NCBI GenBank assembly: GCA_046542355.1
Contig: JBKHBN010000008.1
Coordinates: forward strand, 1 to 60,815
Direction of reading: 5' to 3'
Source: UBA1672 sp046542355
GTDB taxonomy: Bacteria > Pseudomonadota > Alphaproteobacteria > Micavibrionales > Micavibrionaceae
DNA length: 60,815 nt
A model generated the notes under the pieces. It worked only from the letters and a program-made list of their open reading frames with translations, ran no database searches and was not told the DNA's origin. Below, piece after piece: positions 28,041 through 36,310 of the stretch (position 1 is the stretch's first letter; each line of letters starts with the position of its first letter). Position numbers and translations under genes: made by a program.

Positions 28041-29423
28041 TTACCGTAATCTCGTAAGGCGCGCGATGAAAAATCCGTCTAATCCGCCGTGTTCAGCCAT
28101 ATGGAAGGGGAGTATGCGTAGATCACCGTTTTCGTTTATGATATTTTCGTTCGGTAGTGCGGTTTCTTCTGGTGAAATGGGCACGCGTGCAAAATTGGGA
28201 TGGTTGCTCAGGAATGATTCGATCTGGTGTTCGCCTTCGCATTTCTGGATCGAGCAGGTGCAATAAATGAGCAGGCCGCCTATGGCAAGTATTTCTGCTG
28301 CGCTATTCAGGAGGCGGCTTTGAATGGTGGTTAAACCGTCCAGATCTTTTGGGGATTTAAGATGCACTGTGTCGGGGTGGCGGCGGATTGTACCGGTTGC
28401 CGAGCAGGGGGCGTCGAGTAAAATATGCGTTAATCCGCCAGCTTTCAGGATATCGGCGGGGGGTTTCCAGCTTGCAGCATCACTGGCTTCTATTGTTACA
28501 TTTTGGGATACTCCCATGCGTGCAACATTTTCTTCGAGTTTTTTGAGGCGTTTTGCAGAGCGGTCTATGGCGGTGACTATTGCGCCCATTGCGGCAAGTT
28601 GTAAGGTTTTTCCACCGGGCGCGGCGCATAAATCCGTGACATGAGCGCTGCATATATCGCCAAATAATTGTGCGGGGATGGCTGCGGCTGCGTCTTGTAT
28701 CCACCATTGTCCTTCTTCAAATCCTGCCAGATCACGGATATTTCCACCCGCGGTGCGGCGCAAGGATCCTGTTGGTAATTCTATGGCTGGCAGGGCTTCT
28801 TGCCAGTGGGCGCTGGTGCCTGGCTCTTTGAGCGTTATATCAAGGGGAGCTTCTTTCATGTTGGCTTGAGCTATTTGAGCGGCAGTGCCAAGGCCATAAT
28901 CTTCTATCCAGAGCTTGAGAAGCCATTCGGGCGTGTTAAGGCGCGGGGCATCCTGTTTGGCGAGGCGCTCGCTACCGGAACGAATCAGTGCCCGTAATAT
29001 GCCGTTTACAAAGCCTGTTTGCTTGGTCATACCTCTTTTTTCTGCAAGGCGCACGCAGGTATCAACGCTGGCGTGGTCGGGCACATTCATAAAAAAGATT
29101 TGCGTAATGCCAAGGCGCAATATATTGCGCACAACATCGCTTTTTAATGCTTCGGGTCTGTCTTGTGCGAACGATATAAGGTCATCTATTTGCCCGAGCC
29201 GCCGAATTGTTGTGGTGACAAGCATGCGTACAAATGCCCGGTCGCGCATGCTTAGTGCGACAAAGTCTGCGCTGATGTCAATGGCAATGTCTAAAGCGGT
29301 TTTGCGGTTTAGTATGATCTCGAGAAGACCCAGCGCACAGTATCGCGGAGCCAGTATATCGGTTTTCGCGTTTGCCTGCTCGTTTTTATTGTTTTTCTTA
29401 TTGTCTTGTGAATCTGAATTCAT
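28041..29423 (-). CDS. rsmB: 16S rRNA (cytosine-967-C5)-methyltransferase RsmB
   Basis: A SAM-dependent RNA methyltransferase. The N-terminal NusB-like RNA-binding domain spans about residues 25-150. The catalytic domain has CAAPGGKTLQLA (SAM site), DAPCSATGTIRRHPD (PC motif cysteine) and LIYCTCSIQKCEGE (the TC motif nucleophile). The 460-aa length is normal. A polar asparagine-, lysine- and aspartate-rich head of about 20 residues precedes the domain. It starts close to the divergent thioredoxin-like gene at 29509, leaving about 85 bases for both promoters. Confidence 0.95.
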   Translation of the reverse strand: MNSDSQDNKKNNKNEQANAKTDILAPRYCALGLLEIILNRKTALDIAIDISADFVALSMRDRAFVRMLVTTTIRRLGQIDDLISFAQDRPEALKSDVVRNILRLGITQIFFMNVPDHASVDTCVRLAEKRGMTKQTGFVNGILRALIRSGSERLAKQDAPRLNTPEWLLKLWIEDYGLGTAAQIAQANMKEAPLDITLKEPGTSAHWQEALPAIELPTGSLRRTAGGNIRDLAGFEEGQWWIQDAAAAIPAQLFGDICSAHVTDLCAAPGGKTLQLAAMGAIVTAIDRSAKRLKKLEENVARMGVSQNVTIEASDAASWKPPADILKAGGLTHILLDAPCSATGTIRRHPDTVHLKSPKDLDGLTTIQSRLLNSAAEILAIGGLLIYCTCSIQKCEGEHQIESFLSNHPNFARVPISPEETALPNENIINENGDLRILPFHMAEHGGLDGFFIARLTRLR

Positions 29424-29508
29424 TTGATCATTGTACCGTTTTCTTTACACTATGGAGCATGGTTTTAAAAAAACCAAGTCTTTAAGAACGAAGGCTATAA
29501 TGTTTGTT

Positions 29509-30417
29509 ATGAAGAAAAAGGGCGTCGCATTGAAAAAATTATTATTTTTAGTAATCGTTAGTGTTTTTTCCTTTGTTATGAGTGCGCGCGCCCAGCCTCC
29601 GGTTGTTGTTGAGTATTTTTCTATGGAAGGATGTTCACGTGATGTTGTTATTCAGCAAAAACTTTATGAAATTTCCAAAACGCAGGAAAATGTTATTTTT
29701 GTGAACTGTCCTCTTGGTAATCTTTCAGGAATTTCGGCCAGTGCCTTATCGTCGGAAGATGAACAAGATGGGAATGATTTTTTTAATGATGTGTGTTTAA
29801 AGAGAGCACGTGCGCATAGTCAGCGGCTAGATGGAAAGCCTGCCTTTATGCTGTCCGTGGTTGTGAATGGCAAGTGGGACGCTAATGCTATGAATTCATT
29901 GCCTGCGGTTAATCTGGGCCGGAATGATGATGTTCGATCTCTTGATTTATCGCGTGAGGATAATATGCTTCGTGTGATATTGCCGGAGGGTCTGGGGGCT
30001 GAGGACATTGATAGTGCCTTGAGGCTGTTTGTGTATGGAGCCAACGCGGGGCTGGATAGTGGAGCAGGTGATGATGTTTCTTTGCAGCAAGAGGCAGAGG
30101 GTGTTTTTGCACTAGGGAAAATTATGGATGATGTTAATGAATTTTTAGATCAAGCTGGGCAAGATGAAAGTGCGGCGACATCGTTTCATCCTTTTGTTGC
30201 TATGGAGGAAATTGGTATTTGGGACGGGAGCCAATCTGATTATGATGTGTCTTTGGAAACGGTTATTCCTGATGTGGATATGGATCTAGGTGCGTTAGGT
30301 TATGTTGTGGTGTTAGAGCGGGGAAGTGATTTAAGCGGTGAGATCATTGCTGCTGGTGAGATTGTTCCCGATGGCGAGAGGGCGCTACCTAATTCACCTG
30401 AAGGAAAGGTCGATTAA
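29509..30417 (+). CDS. DUF1223-like exported protein lacking the CxxC motif
   Basis: About 302 aa with a signal peptide (hydrophobic residues 9-23, ending MSARA). VVVEYFSMEGCSRDV corresponds to the thioredoxin-fold start of DUF1223, but the usual CSSC is reduced to a single Cys. The C-terminal third (VAMEEIGIWDGSQSDY, followed by a strand near YVVVLERGS) also fits DUF1223, so it is a divergent member that probably cannot do dithiol redox chemistry. The frame opens at 29431; ATG 29509 (MKKKGVALKK) is preferred as the signal-peptide start. Its tail overlaps the convergent xthA by about 24 bases. Confidence 0.7.
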   Translation: MKKKGVALKKLLFLVIVSVFSFVMSARAQPPVVVEYFSMEGCSRDVVIQQKLYEISKTQENVIFVNCPLGNLSGISASALSSEDEQDGNDFFNDVCLKRARAHSQRLDGKPAFMLSVVVNGKWDANAMNSLPAVNLGRNDDVRSLDLSREDNMLRVILPEGLGAEDIDSALRLFVYGANAGLDSGAGDDVSLQQEAEGVFALGKIMDDVNEFLDQAGQDESAATSFHPFVAMEEIGIWDGSQSDYDVSLETVIPDVDMDLGALGYVVVLERGSDLSGEIIAAGEIVPDGERALPNSPEGKVD

Positions 30418-31185
30418 TAGAGGGACATGGTCGCTTGGCTTTTCCCAATCGCGGGCATGCGTAAGAATATCGTGTTTTTTGAGCTTTTCTTTCAAGGGCT
30501 GCGTTATCCAGATATGATCGAGGCGCCTTCCGCGGTTTGATTTTTTCCAGTCGCGATTGCGATAGGACCACCATGTGTAGCATTTTTCTTCTTTCGGGAT
30601 AAAGTGGCGGGATGTATCAATCCAGCCCAGTGAGTCTTGCATTTTTCCCAGTTTTTCAACTTCTACAGGTGTGTGCGAAACGACTTTAAGGAGCTGTTTG
30701 TGTGACCAGACATCGTTTTCCTGTGGCGCAATGTTAAAGTCTCCAGTGACAACCAGCGGGGTTTGGTTTGTGTAATTTTTGCAAAAGAATTTTTGCATAT
30801 CCTCAAGAAAATCGATCTTATGCGCGAATTTCTCATTTGTGATGCGGTCTGGTTCATCTCCGCCAGCGGGAATGTAGATGTTATGAAGCTCAAATTGCGG
30901 GAATGAAACGGCGATATGGCGACATTCGTCACGCTCTACCCGCCGGAAAATACGGGGGTTTTCGAAGGGAAGGCGCGAGAGTATCGCAACGCCGTTATAA
31001 CTTTTCATGCCATTGAAATGCAGATATTTATATCCGGCCTCTATGAAGGTTTGGGCAGGGAAGTGCTCATCGGGCGTTTTGGTTTCCTGCAGGCAGATAA
31101 TATCGGGGCTGGTTTCTTTTATAAGATCAAGAACCAGAGTTTGCCTGAGGCGCACGGAATTTATGTTCCATGTAACTATTTTCAT
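30394..31185 (-). CDS. xthA: Exodeoxyribonuclease III
   Basis: An AP endonuclease and 3'-5' exonuclease of base-excision repair. It is a 263-aa member of the EEP fold, with MKIVTWNINSVRLR at the start, the metal-binding Glu in CLQETKTPDE, VVTGDFNIAPQENDVW, a WWSYRNRDWKKSNRGRRLDH segment, and the terminal SDHVPLLIDL. All catalytic residues are visible. It follows ybaB and dnaX on the same strand with an 18-base gap. Confidence 0.96.
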   Translation of the reverse strand: MKIVTWNINSVRLRQTLVLDLIKETSPDIICLQETKTPDEHFPAQTFIEAGYKYLHFNGMKSYNGVAILSRLPFENPRIFRRVERDECRHIAVSFPQFELHNIYIPAGGDEPDRITNEKFAHKIDFLEDMQKFFCKNYTNQTPLVVTGDFNIAPQENDVWSHKQLLKVVSHTPVEVEKLGKMQDSLGWIDTSRHFIPKEEKCYTWWSYRNRDWKKSNRGRRLDHIWITQPLKEKLKKHDILTHARDWEKPSDHVPLLIDLSFR

Positions 31186-31203
31186 TTTATCTATCCGCTA
31201 TTT

Positions 31204-31542
31204 TTAAAACGGAAGGCCGCCACCCATATTATCGGCCAAGCCTTCGGGAAGATCCATGCCTTTAAGCGCGCCTTCTGTTTCTTCCTTTATGCGGATATCT
31301 TTGGCCTGATTTGCCATGTTGATAGCTGCGACCATCAGGTCTTCGAGTGTTTCTTTATCGGAGTTCATCAGGTCTTCATTGATGCTAACGCGTTTTGCGC
31401 CGCCGCCGCAGTTTAGCGTAATTTTTACGAGGCCGCCGCCAGCTTCACCTTCGACTTCTATGTCTTTGAGTTTTTCTTGAATCTCCTGGAGTTTTATTTG
31501 TACCTGTTGTGCCTGTTTCATCATTTTTTGTATGTTGAGCAT
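31204..31542 (-). CDS. YbaB/EbfC nucleoid-associated protein
   Basis: A 112-aa dimeric DNA-binding protein. It has the family plan of an N-terminal helix (MLNIQKMMKQAQQVQIKLQE), a central sheet with GEAGGGLVKITLNCGG, and a C-terminal helix ending in a flexible GLADNMGGGLPF tail. Homologues bind DNA as tweezer-like dimers. It lies directly downstream of dnaX, the classic dnaX-ybaB order; recR, often next, is replaced here by xthA. Confidence 0.95.
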   Translation of the reverse strand: MLNIQKMMKQAQQVQIKLQEIQEKLKDIEVEGEAGGGLVKITLNCGGGAKRVSINEDLMNSDKETLEDLMVAAINMANQAKDIRIKEETEGALKGMDLPEGLADNMGGGLPF

Positions 31543-31579
31543 GGTTTTTTACCTGTTTCTTTGAGTTTAATGTGCTGGT

Positions 31580-33382
31580 TTAGTGGTTATTTTTATTTTG
31601 GGTGGTGTTATGTACGATGTTACTCAGCTTTGCATCGGGGAAAAGTTCCAAAATATTTTTGATCACAGGCGTTTGAGCCAGATCATTGATTTCTTTATCG
31701 TGTCTCGCTTTATCAATGCTGGCCAGTGTTGGTGCGCCATTGGTGTTGGACAAGATGACTATCCAGTGATGTGCAGTGATTTCGCACAGTTTTTTGCGCA
31801 GGTTTTGGGATATATCCGGGGAGCCTTGATCGTCAATGCGCAGTTCTATTTTCCCATTTGGTGATTCACCATAATTGTTGTGCTCCAGTTTTACAAGGTG
31901 CGCCATGTGATAGAGCTGACTAGCCAATAAGAGCTCGTCATGTTTTTCCAGCAGCGTTATAACATCTTGTAGTGTGTTTAATGTCGGAATTTCTTCTGCT
32001 TTGGGAACAATGGAGAGTTCAGGTGCGTGTTGTGCGCGCGGCGTTTCTTGTCCGCTTGTCCCTGTCATGCGGTTTCCGGATGGTTGTGGGGGTGTAAAAT
32101 CCTGTTGGTGGATGTTGCTGGTTGCCCTTGCGTTTGTTGTTGAGCCAGTGGCGCTGCCGGAGCTGTTTTTTTCTTGGGTGCTTTGCGTTTCACCATTTTC
32201 AAGGTCTTTGAGTTTCTTGGCCAGATCGGAAGGGTCTGGCAGATTGGCGGCATAGGCCAAACGGATGATAATCATTTCTGCGGCATTTTGCGGGTTGGGA
32301 GCGGCGGAAATTTCGCCTAGACCTTTTAATAGAATTTGCCATGCTTTGCCAAGTGAGGGCATAGATATTTTCGTTGCTATTTCTCGTGCGCGAGCAAGCT
32401 GATCGCCTGAGAGGGTCTGATTTGTGTCGTCTGATTCGGGCACAGCGCGCAACCGGGTTAAAAGGTGCACAAGATCGAGCAGGTCTTGCACTGTTACATT
32501 TGGAGCGCCTCCGTTTTTATGGATGTGATCCATTATATCCAGCGCGCCGGCTATATCTCCTGCGAGTGCTTTTTCAAGCAGATCAAGATTTTGTGTTCGG
32601 TCTGCCAGACCAAGCATATCTTGAATCAGGGTGGTTGTGATGTTTTCATTGGATAGTGCCATAGCTTGATCAAGCAGGCTTAATCCATCACGAATGGAGC
32701 CGTCAGCGGCGCGTGCAATCAGTGTTAACGCTTCATTTTCGGCTTTATAGCCTTCTTTTTTACAAATTGATTCGAAATGCCGGATTAACAGGTCGGAGCT
32801 TACGCGTTGCAAATCAAAGCGCTGACAGCGTGACAGAACTGTGATTGGAACTTTGCGTATTTCTGTTGTTGCGAAGATAAATTTGACGTGCTCCGGTGGC
32901 TCTTCCAGTGTCTTGAGCAGGGCGTTGAAGGCATTTTTGGATAGCATGTGGACTTCGTCAATGACGTATATTTTATAGCGTGCCTCTGTGGGGGCATAGC
33001 GCACCCCATCAAGGATTTCTCTTATGTCGTCAACGCCCGTGCGGCTGGCGGCGTCCATTTCAATGACATCGGGGTGGCGGTCTTCGGAAATGGCCTGACA
33101 TAGGGGGCAGTCGGACGTGTCGCCTGTGGTCGGGTCGCCGGTTCCATCAGGACCTTTGTAGTTGAGCGCTTTGGCTATGATACGCGCCGTTGTGGTTTTT
33201 CCAACACCACGAATGCCGGTGAGCATAAAAGCATGAGCGACACGGCCAGATTTTATAGCATTTTTTAATGTACGTACGAGTGCATCCTGCCCGATAAGCT
33301 CATCAAAGCTTTGCGGGCGGTATTTGCGTGCGAGAACGCGGTATTCTTCATTCTTTTTTTTGTCTGCTGTGCTCATGTTCAT
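31580..33382 (-). CDS. dnaX: DNA polymerase III subunits tau/gamma
   Basis: The clamp-loader ATPase. It has ARKYRPQSFDELIGQ, Walker A GIRGVGKTTTARII, Walker B YVIDEVHMLSKNAFNALL with the SRC arginine finger (VLSRCQRFDL), a collar domain, and a proline- and serine-rich linker (about residues 395-450) before the tau-specific C-terminus. Two of the four usual zinc cysteines remain (DCPLC), so the zinc module looks degenerate. At residue 405 an A-AAA-AAC heptamer in correct phase could yield a short gamma form. Length 600 aa. It is followed by ybaB. Confidence 0.96.
   Translation of the reverse strand: MNMSTADKKKNEEYRVLARKYRPQSFDELIGQDALVRTLKNAIKSGRVAHAFMLTGIRGVGKTTTARIIAKALNYKGPDGTGDPTTGDTSDCPLCQAISEDRHPDVIEMDAASRTGVDDIREILDGVRYAPTEARYKIYVIDEVHMLSKNAFNALLKTLEEPPEHVKFIFATTEIRKVPITVLSRCQRFDLQRVSSDLLIRHFESICKKEGYKAENEALTLIARAADGSIRDGLSLLDQAMALSNENITTTLIQDMLGLADRTQNLDLLEKALAGDIAGALDIMDHIHKNGGAPNVTVQDLLDLVHLLTRLRAVPESDDTNQTLSGDQLARAREIATKISMPSLGKAWQILLKGLGEISAAPNPQNAAEMIIIRLAYAANLPDPSDLAKKLKDLENGETQSTQEKNSSGSATGSTTNARATSNIHQQDFTPPQPSGNRMTGTSGQETPRAQHAPELSIVPKAEEIPTLNTLQDVITLLEKHDELLLASQLYHMAHLVKLEHNNYGESPNGKIELRIDDQGSPDISQNLRKKLCEITAHHWIVILSNTNGAPTLASIDKARHDKEINDLAQTPVIKNILELFPDAKLSNIVHNTTQNKNNH
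32165..32172 (-). promoter_or_regulatory. Putative dnaX -1 frameshift slippery site
   Basis: On the minus strand the dnaX codons read GAA AAA AAC, giving the heptamer A-AAA-AAC in the X-XXY-YYZ phase at codon 405, within a run of seven A. A -1 shift would add about 48 residues before TGA, making a protein of about 453 aa that lacks the tau C-terminus, close to the size of E. coli gamma. The site is seen directly; its use is inferred. Confidence 0.45.
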
Positions 33383-33576
33383 AATATCTAGTGTGTTTCC
33401 ATGTGCTTCGCAAGGTAGGAATTTGTGATTAGGAGTAAAATTGTTTCATTATTACCATAATATCTATTTAAAGTTTGTAAGAGGCTGTTTCTTTGGTGTA
33501 GTATGGATTATTAAAAAAAGATGCGCTACCAGCTAAAGCGCTTTGTGATACGGGTTGAATTTCAGGAGCGGTTTTT

Positions 33577-34656
33577 ATGTCTCAATCATATGATGAGTCT
33601 CGGATTGTTTCAGATACGTTGGTATCTGGCGGGAGAGCTGACTTGCCGGATCTTCTTGGTTTTTTATATGGTGAGGCGGTGGGTGCACAGCATATTTTGC
33701 TTATGACCACTCATCATGTGGCTCTTCGGGATCATTATTGGGGAGAGTTGACGCGTGGAGATGTGCTTGACGCAATGAAGAGGGGCGGTGTGTCGAATGT
33801 TTTTATGGAGTTTCCCAATAGCAGGACGACTCTGGTTCAAAGGTTTCAGGATGCTGCACAGCCGGATTTAACGGGTTTTGTATCAGATTTTATAGAAGGG
33901 CCGAGGGCAGATAGCACAAGGGATAATTGGTATCTTGTTGACGAATCCGCAGTAAGTACGCGCACAGAAGCATTCCTTCAGAAAAATGTTGCTAATTTTT
34001 TGCTTAACGCTGCAGATAGGGGGATTAGTGCTTATTGTGTTGCTGAAAATAGCTTTCCTGCAGCTTACTTTGAGCAAAAAGCTCTATGTCAGGGTTCTGA
34101 TACCAGAGAAGAAGACAGGCAGCCCTGTCTTGATGCCAAAACTCGATTTTACCAACAAGTGCATGATGATACGGATCGCGTTTCAAGAATCTTGAGGCAT
34201 TTTGATGGTGGTAAATCCCTTATTTTGGGCGGAGCTGCCCATGGTTCGCGCCATGATGATTTTGAGGAGCATTTGGGCGGGCGCGCTTTTAAAATGGATT
34301 TTGCGGCCAGTTATCAAGATTATGAGGAACGATATGGGCATGAATTACAGAGACTGCGTATCAATGTGCCGGAGTTTGGCGAGGATCCGCCGGATCTTGT
34401 TTATTTCGCCGATAAGAAGGCGTTTGCGATAACCGGTGCAACGCCGCCGGATCTTGTTGACGCTTTGAAGGAGCGCTTTGATGTGATGCCTTATGAGAAG
34501 TTGAAAGAATCGGAAGGGCAGGCGCAAGAAACGTCCGCTGAACCGGGCTTACTGCGGCGGCTCTTTGGTCAAAACGCTGCGCTTCCTGTCCCTGTGGTTC
34601 CTGTGGCTCTTGTGTCTGCACAAAGTGATATTGGCGTTATGCATATGAAAATGTAA
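33577..34656 (+). CDS. ChaN/Tiki-like hypothetical protein
   Basis: A 359-aa soluble protein. The pattern of strands and helices resembles ChaN/TraB/EreA (Tiki) proteins: HILLMTTHHVALRDHYW near residue 34, VFMEFPNSRTTLV near residue 70, and the late strand SLILGGAAHGSRHDDFEEHL near residue 218, with histidines retained in both conserved positions. The C-terminal 50 residues are low-complexity, proline- and valine-rich. An AGGAG site precedes ATG 33577. It lies between dnaX and the SRP RNA gene, an otherwise conserved pair. A metal-dependent hydrolase role is possible but unproven. Confidence 0.6.
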   Translation: MSQSYDESRIVSDTLVSGGRADLPDLLGFLYGEAVGAQHILLMTTHHVALRDHYWGELTRGDVLDAMKRGGVSNVFMEFPNSRTTLVQRFQDAAQPDLTGFVSDFIEGPRADSTRDNWYLVDESAVSTRTEAFLQKNVANFLLNAADRGISAYCVAENSFPAAYFEQKALCQGSDTREEDRQPCLDAKTRFYQQVHDDTDRVSRILRHFDGGKSLILGGAAHGSRHDDFEEHLGGRAFKMDFAASYQDYEERYGHELQRLRINVPEFGEDPPDLVYFADKKAFAITGATPPDLVDALKERFDVMPYEKLKESEGQAQETSAEPGLLRRLFGQNAALPVPVVPVALVSAQSDIGVMHMKM

Positions 34657-34692
34657 TTCATTGCGCTGTGTTGAGGCGCATGTGAAGGTGGA

Positions 34693-34786
34693 AAACTGGA
34701 TACGACCCGAAAAATTCGTTGGTGGCTGCTTCCTTTCGGATCTGACCGGGCTACAAGCGATGTTTCGTCCGCACCAGCTTTCCTAG
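34693..34786 (-). ncRNA. ffs: Signal recognition particle 4.5S-type RNA
   Basis: On the minus strand, GGTCAGATCCGAAAGGAAGC followed by AGCC matches the universally conserved SRP helix 8 (GGTCAGGTCCGGAAGGAAGCAGCC in E. coli), with a GAAA tetraloop. Flanking sequences can pair to close a hairpin of roughly 90 bases. The ends are estimated. The RNA binds Ffh to target membrane proteins. Nearness to dnaX is typical of alphaproteobacteria. Confidence 0.9.
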
Positions 34787-34790
34787 CGTA

Positions 34791-34819
34791 CTTATAATAG
34801 TTTGTTTTTAATCGTTCAA
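34791..34819 (-). promoter_or_regulatory. Promoter of the SRP RNA gene
   Basis: On the minus strand, TTGAAC (34819-34814) and TATAAG (34796-34791) are separated by 17 bases. Transcription would begin near 34784, at the predicted 5' end of the SRP RNA. The agreement of position supports it. Confidence 0.6.
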
Positions 34820-35022
34820 GGCTTTTTGCTATTTTTGTAGTTGTTTTGCATTTGTCCGGGTAAGTTTGTTAATCGGTTATTAATTTTGTTTTGTTAAAAC
34901 CGTTCATGAAACTTTTTGGTTTTTCCTGCTTTCTTGCGTTGATAAATCTTTATTTTTAGAATTGTAAATGCCAAGTATGCGCCTTGTATGCGTTTCATGG
35001 CAGATGTTAAAGGATGGGTGTA

Positions 35023-36216
35023 ATGTCAGAGTCTGAGAAATCAAATAGTGCTATGGCTGCGTTTAGCAGCAAGCTAACGGATCTTTCTGATGCGCTGGAT
35101 ATTTTATATATTACGAATAATGCCAGTGCACGGCACAGGTTCCGCGAGAGCTGGCCGGAGATTGCTGATTATCTTTTTGGTGCCACACTTATGCAATATG
35201 ATATTGAAGGAGTAGATGCTGAGCAAAGAGCGCATCGTCAGGAATTGGAAGAAGACGCAGAAATCCGGCGTATTGAATTAAAGCAGACAATCAGGGAAAT
35301 TGTCGAGAAAAGCGTTAAATCCGGCATGCTTCAGTTTGATTATGTTGGCAGTGTTATTGATAAACATGGCCCGGTTGTGGCTTATTATTTATATGCTGAA
35401 GATATTATAAAGCGTGTGCGCCCGGATGTTGCAGAACAGGTTAAACAGATAAGAGGAAGTGATGATCAGAACGATGAAGCAGAAGATCAGAAAGAGGAGC
35501 TGCCTGCTGCGGTTGATGGTGTTGCTCAAATTGAGAGTGAATCATTGGCTGAGGATATGCCACAAGAGCCGGAAACTTTGATTGATGTGCCGCAAAACCC
35601 TGCAATGAGTGATACGGGGGGTGAACAAAGCGCGGACATTTTGGGAACCCAGCAGGATAGTGTTTTTCCACAGCATGACCCCGTAGAGGGCGGCGCTTTC
35701 GATCCATCAGAAGTGCAACAATATCTGGAAGGGGACGTTATTCATATCAAAATGGGTGATGTTACAGGCGAGCAGACTGAGGAAGGCGTTTTGTCTGATG
35801 CAGAAAAGACCATATTGAGCAATCGTGATGTTGCTGATCAGAATGAAGCTGTTGAAATTGACGCTGATAATACATCATTGTTTGATAATGAAGTGACCGA
35901 AATTGATACTTCTCCTGATGTTATGGATTCGAATGAAGATTTGCCCGATATGCAAGAGCATTCTCCATCTGAGGATTTTCAGCCTGTTGTTCCCCCTGAT
36001 CTTTCCAATCCGCAGGAGGCCATTGCTGCACAAAACGTACCGCCGGACATGCAAGAGGTTCTGTCGGGTGAAGGTGCGCAGGATTTACACGATGGTGATG
36101 ATTTTGTAAAAGAACCATCTCAGGATCCCCCACAGCAGCAGGAGCCATTGCACCCTTTGGTCGATCAAGAAGGTGGAAAACCTGAAAATAATGATGATGA
36201 GGGTATTAAGGATTGA
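35023..36216 (+). CDS. Acidic hypothetical protein with disordered C-terminal half
   Basis: A 397-aa protein. Residues 1-145 are helical and include a long charged helix (AEQRAHRQELEEDAEIRRIE, likely coiled coil). Residues 145-397 are very rich in Asp, Glu, Gln and Pro and look disordered, with a short repeat PDMQE (twice) and several PxD/PQE turns. There is no signal peptide. ATG 35023, with AAAGGATGGG upstream, is preferred over ATG 35014. It is followed by a membrane-protein gene. No family is recognised; such acidic tails can bind basic partners. Confidence 0.65.
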   Translation: MSESEKSNSAMAAFSSKLTDLSDALDILYITNNASARHRFRESWPEIADYLFGATLMQYDIEGVDAEQRAHRQELEEDAEIRRIELKQTIREIVEKSVKSGMLQFDYVGSVIDKHGPVVAYYLYAEDIIKRVRPDVAEQVKQIRGSDDQNDEAEDQKEELPAAVDGVAQIESESLAEDMPQEPETLIDVPQNPAMSDTGGEQSADILGTQQDSVFPQHDPVEGGAFDPSEVQQYLEGDVIHIKMGDVTGEQTEEGVLSDAEKTILSNRDVADQNEAVEIDADNTSLFDNEVTEIDTSPDVMDSNEDLPDMQEHSPSEDFQPVVPPDLSNPQEAIAAQNVPPDMQEVLSGEGAQDLHDGDDFVKEPSQDPPQQQEPLHPLVDQEGGKPENNDDEGIKD

Positions 36217-36310
36217 TAATGCCCTGTATTATCGGTCTGTCTTTAGTATAAGACTGGGATTTTCAATTTTTAGCGTGCGCATACCGGACGTAAATGTGTA
36301 GTTATTAAGT

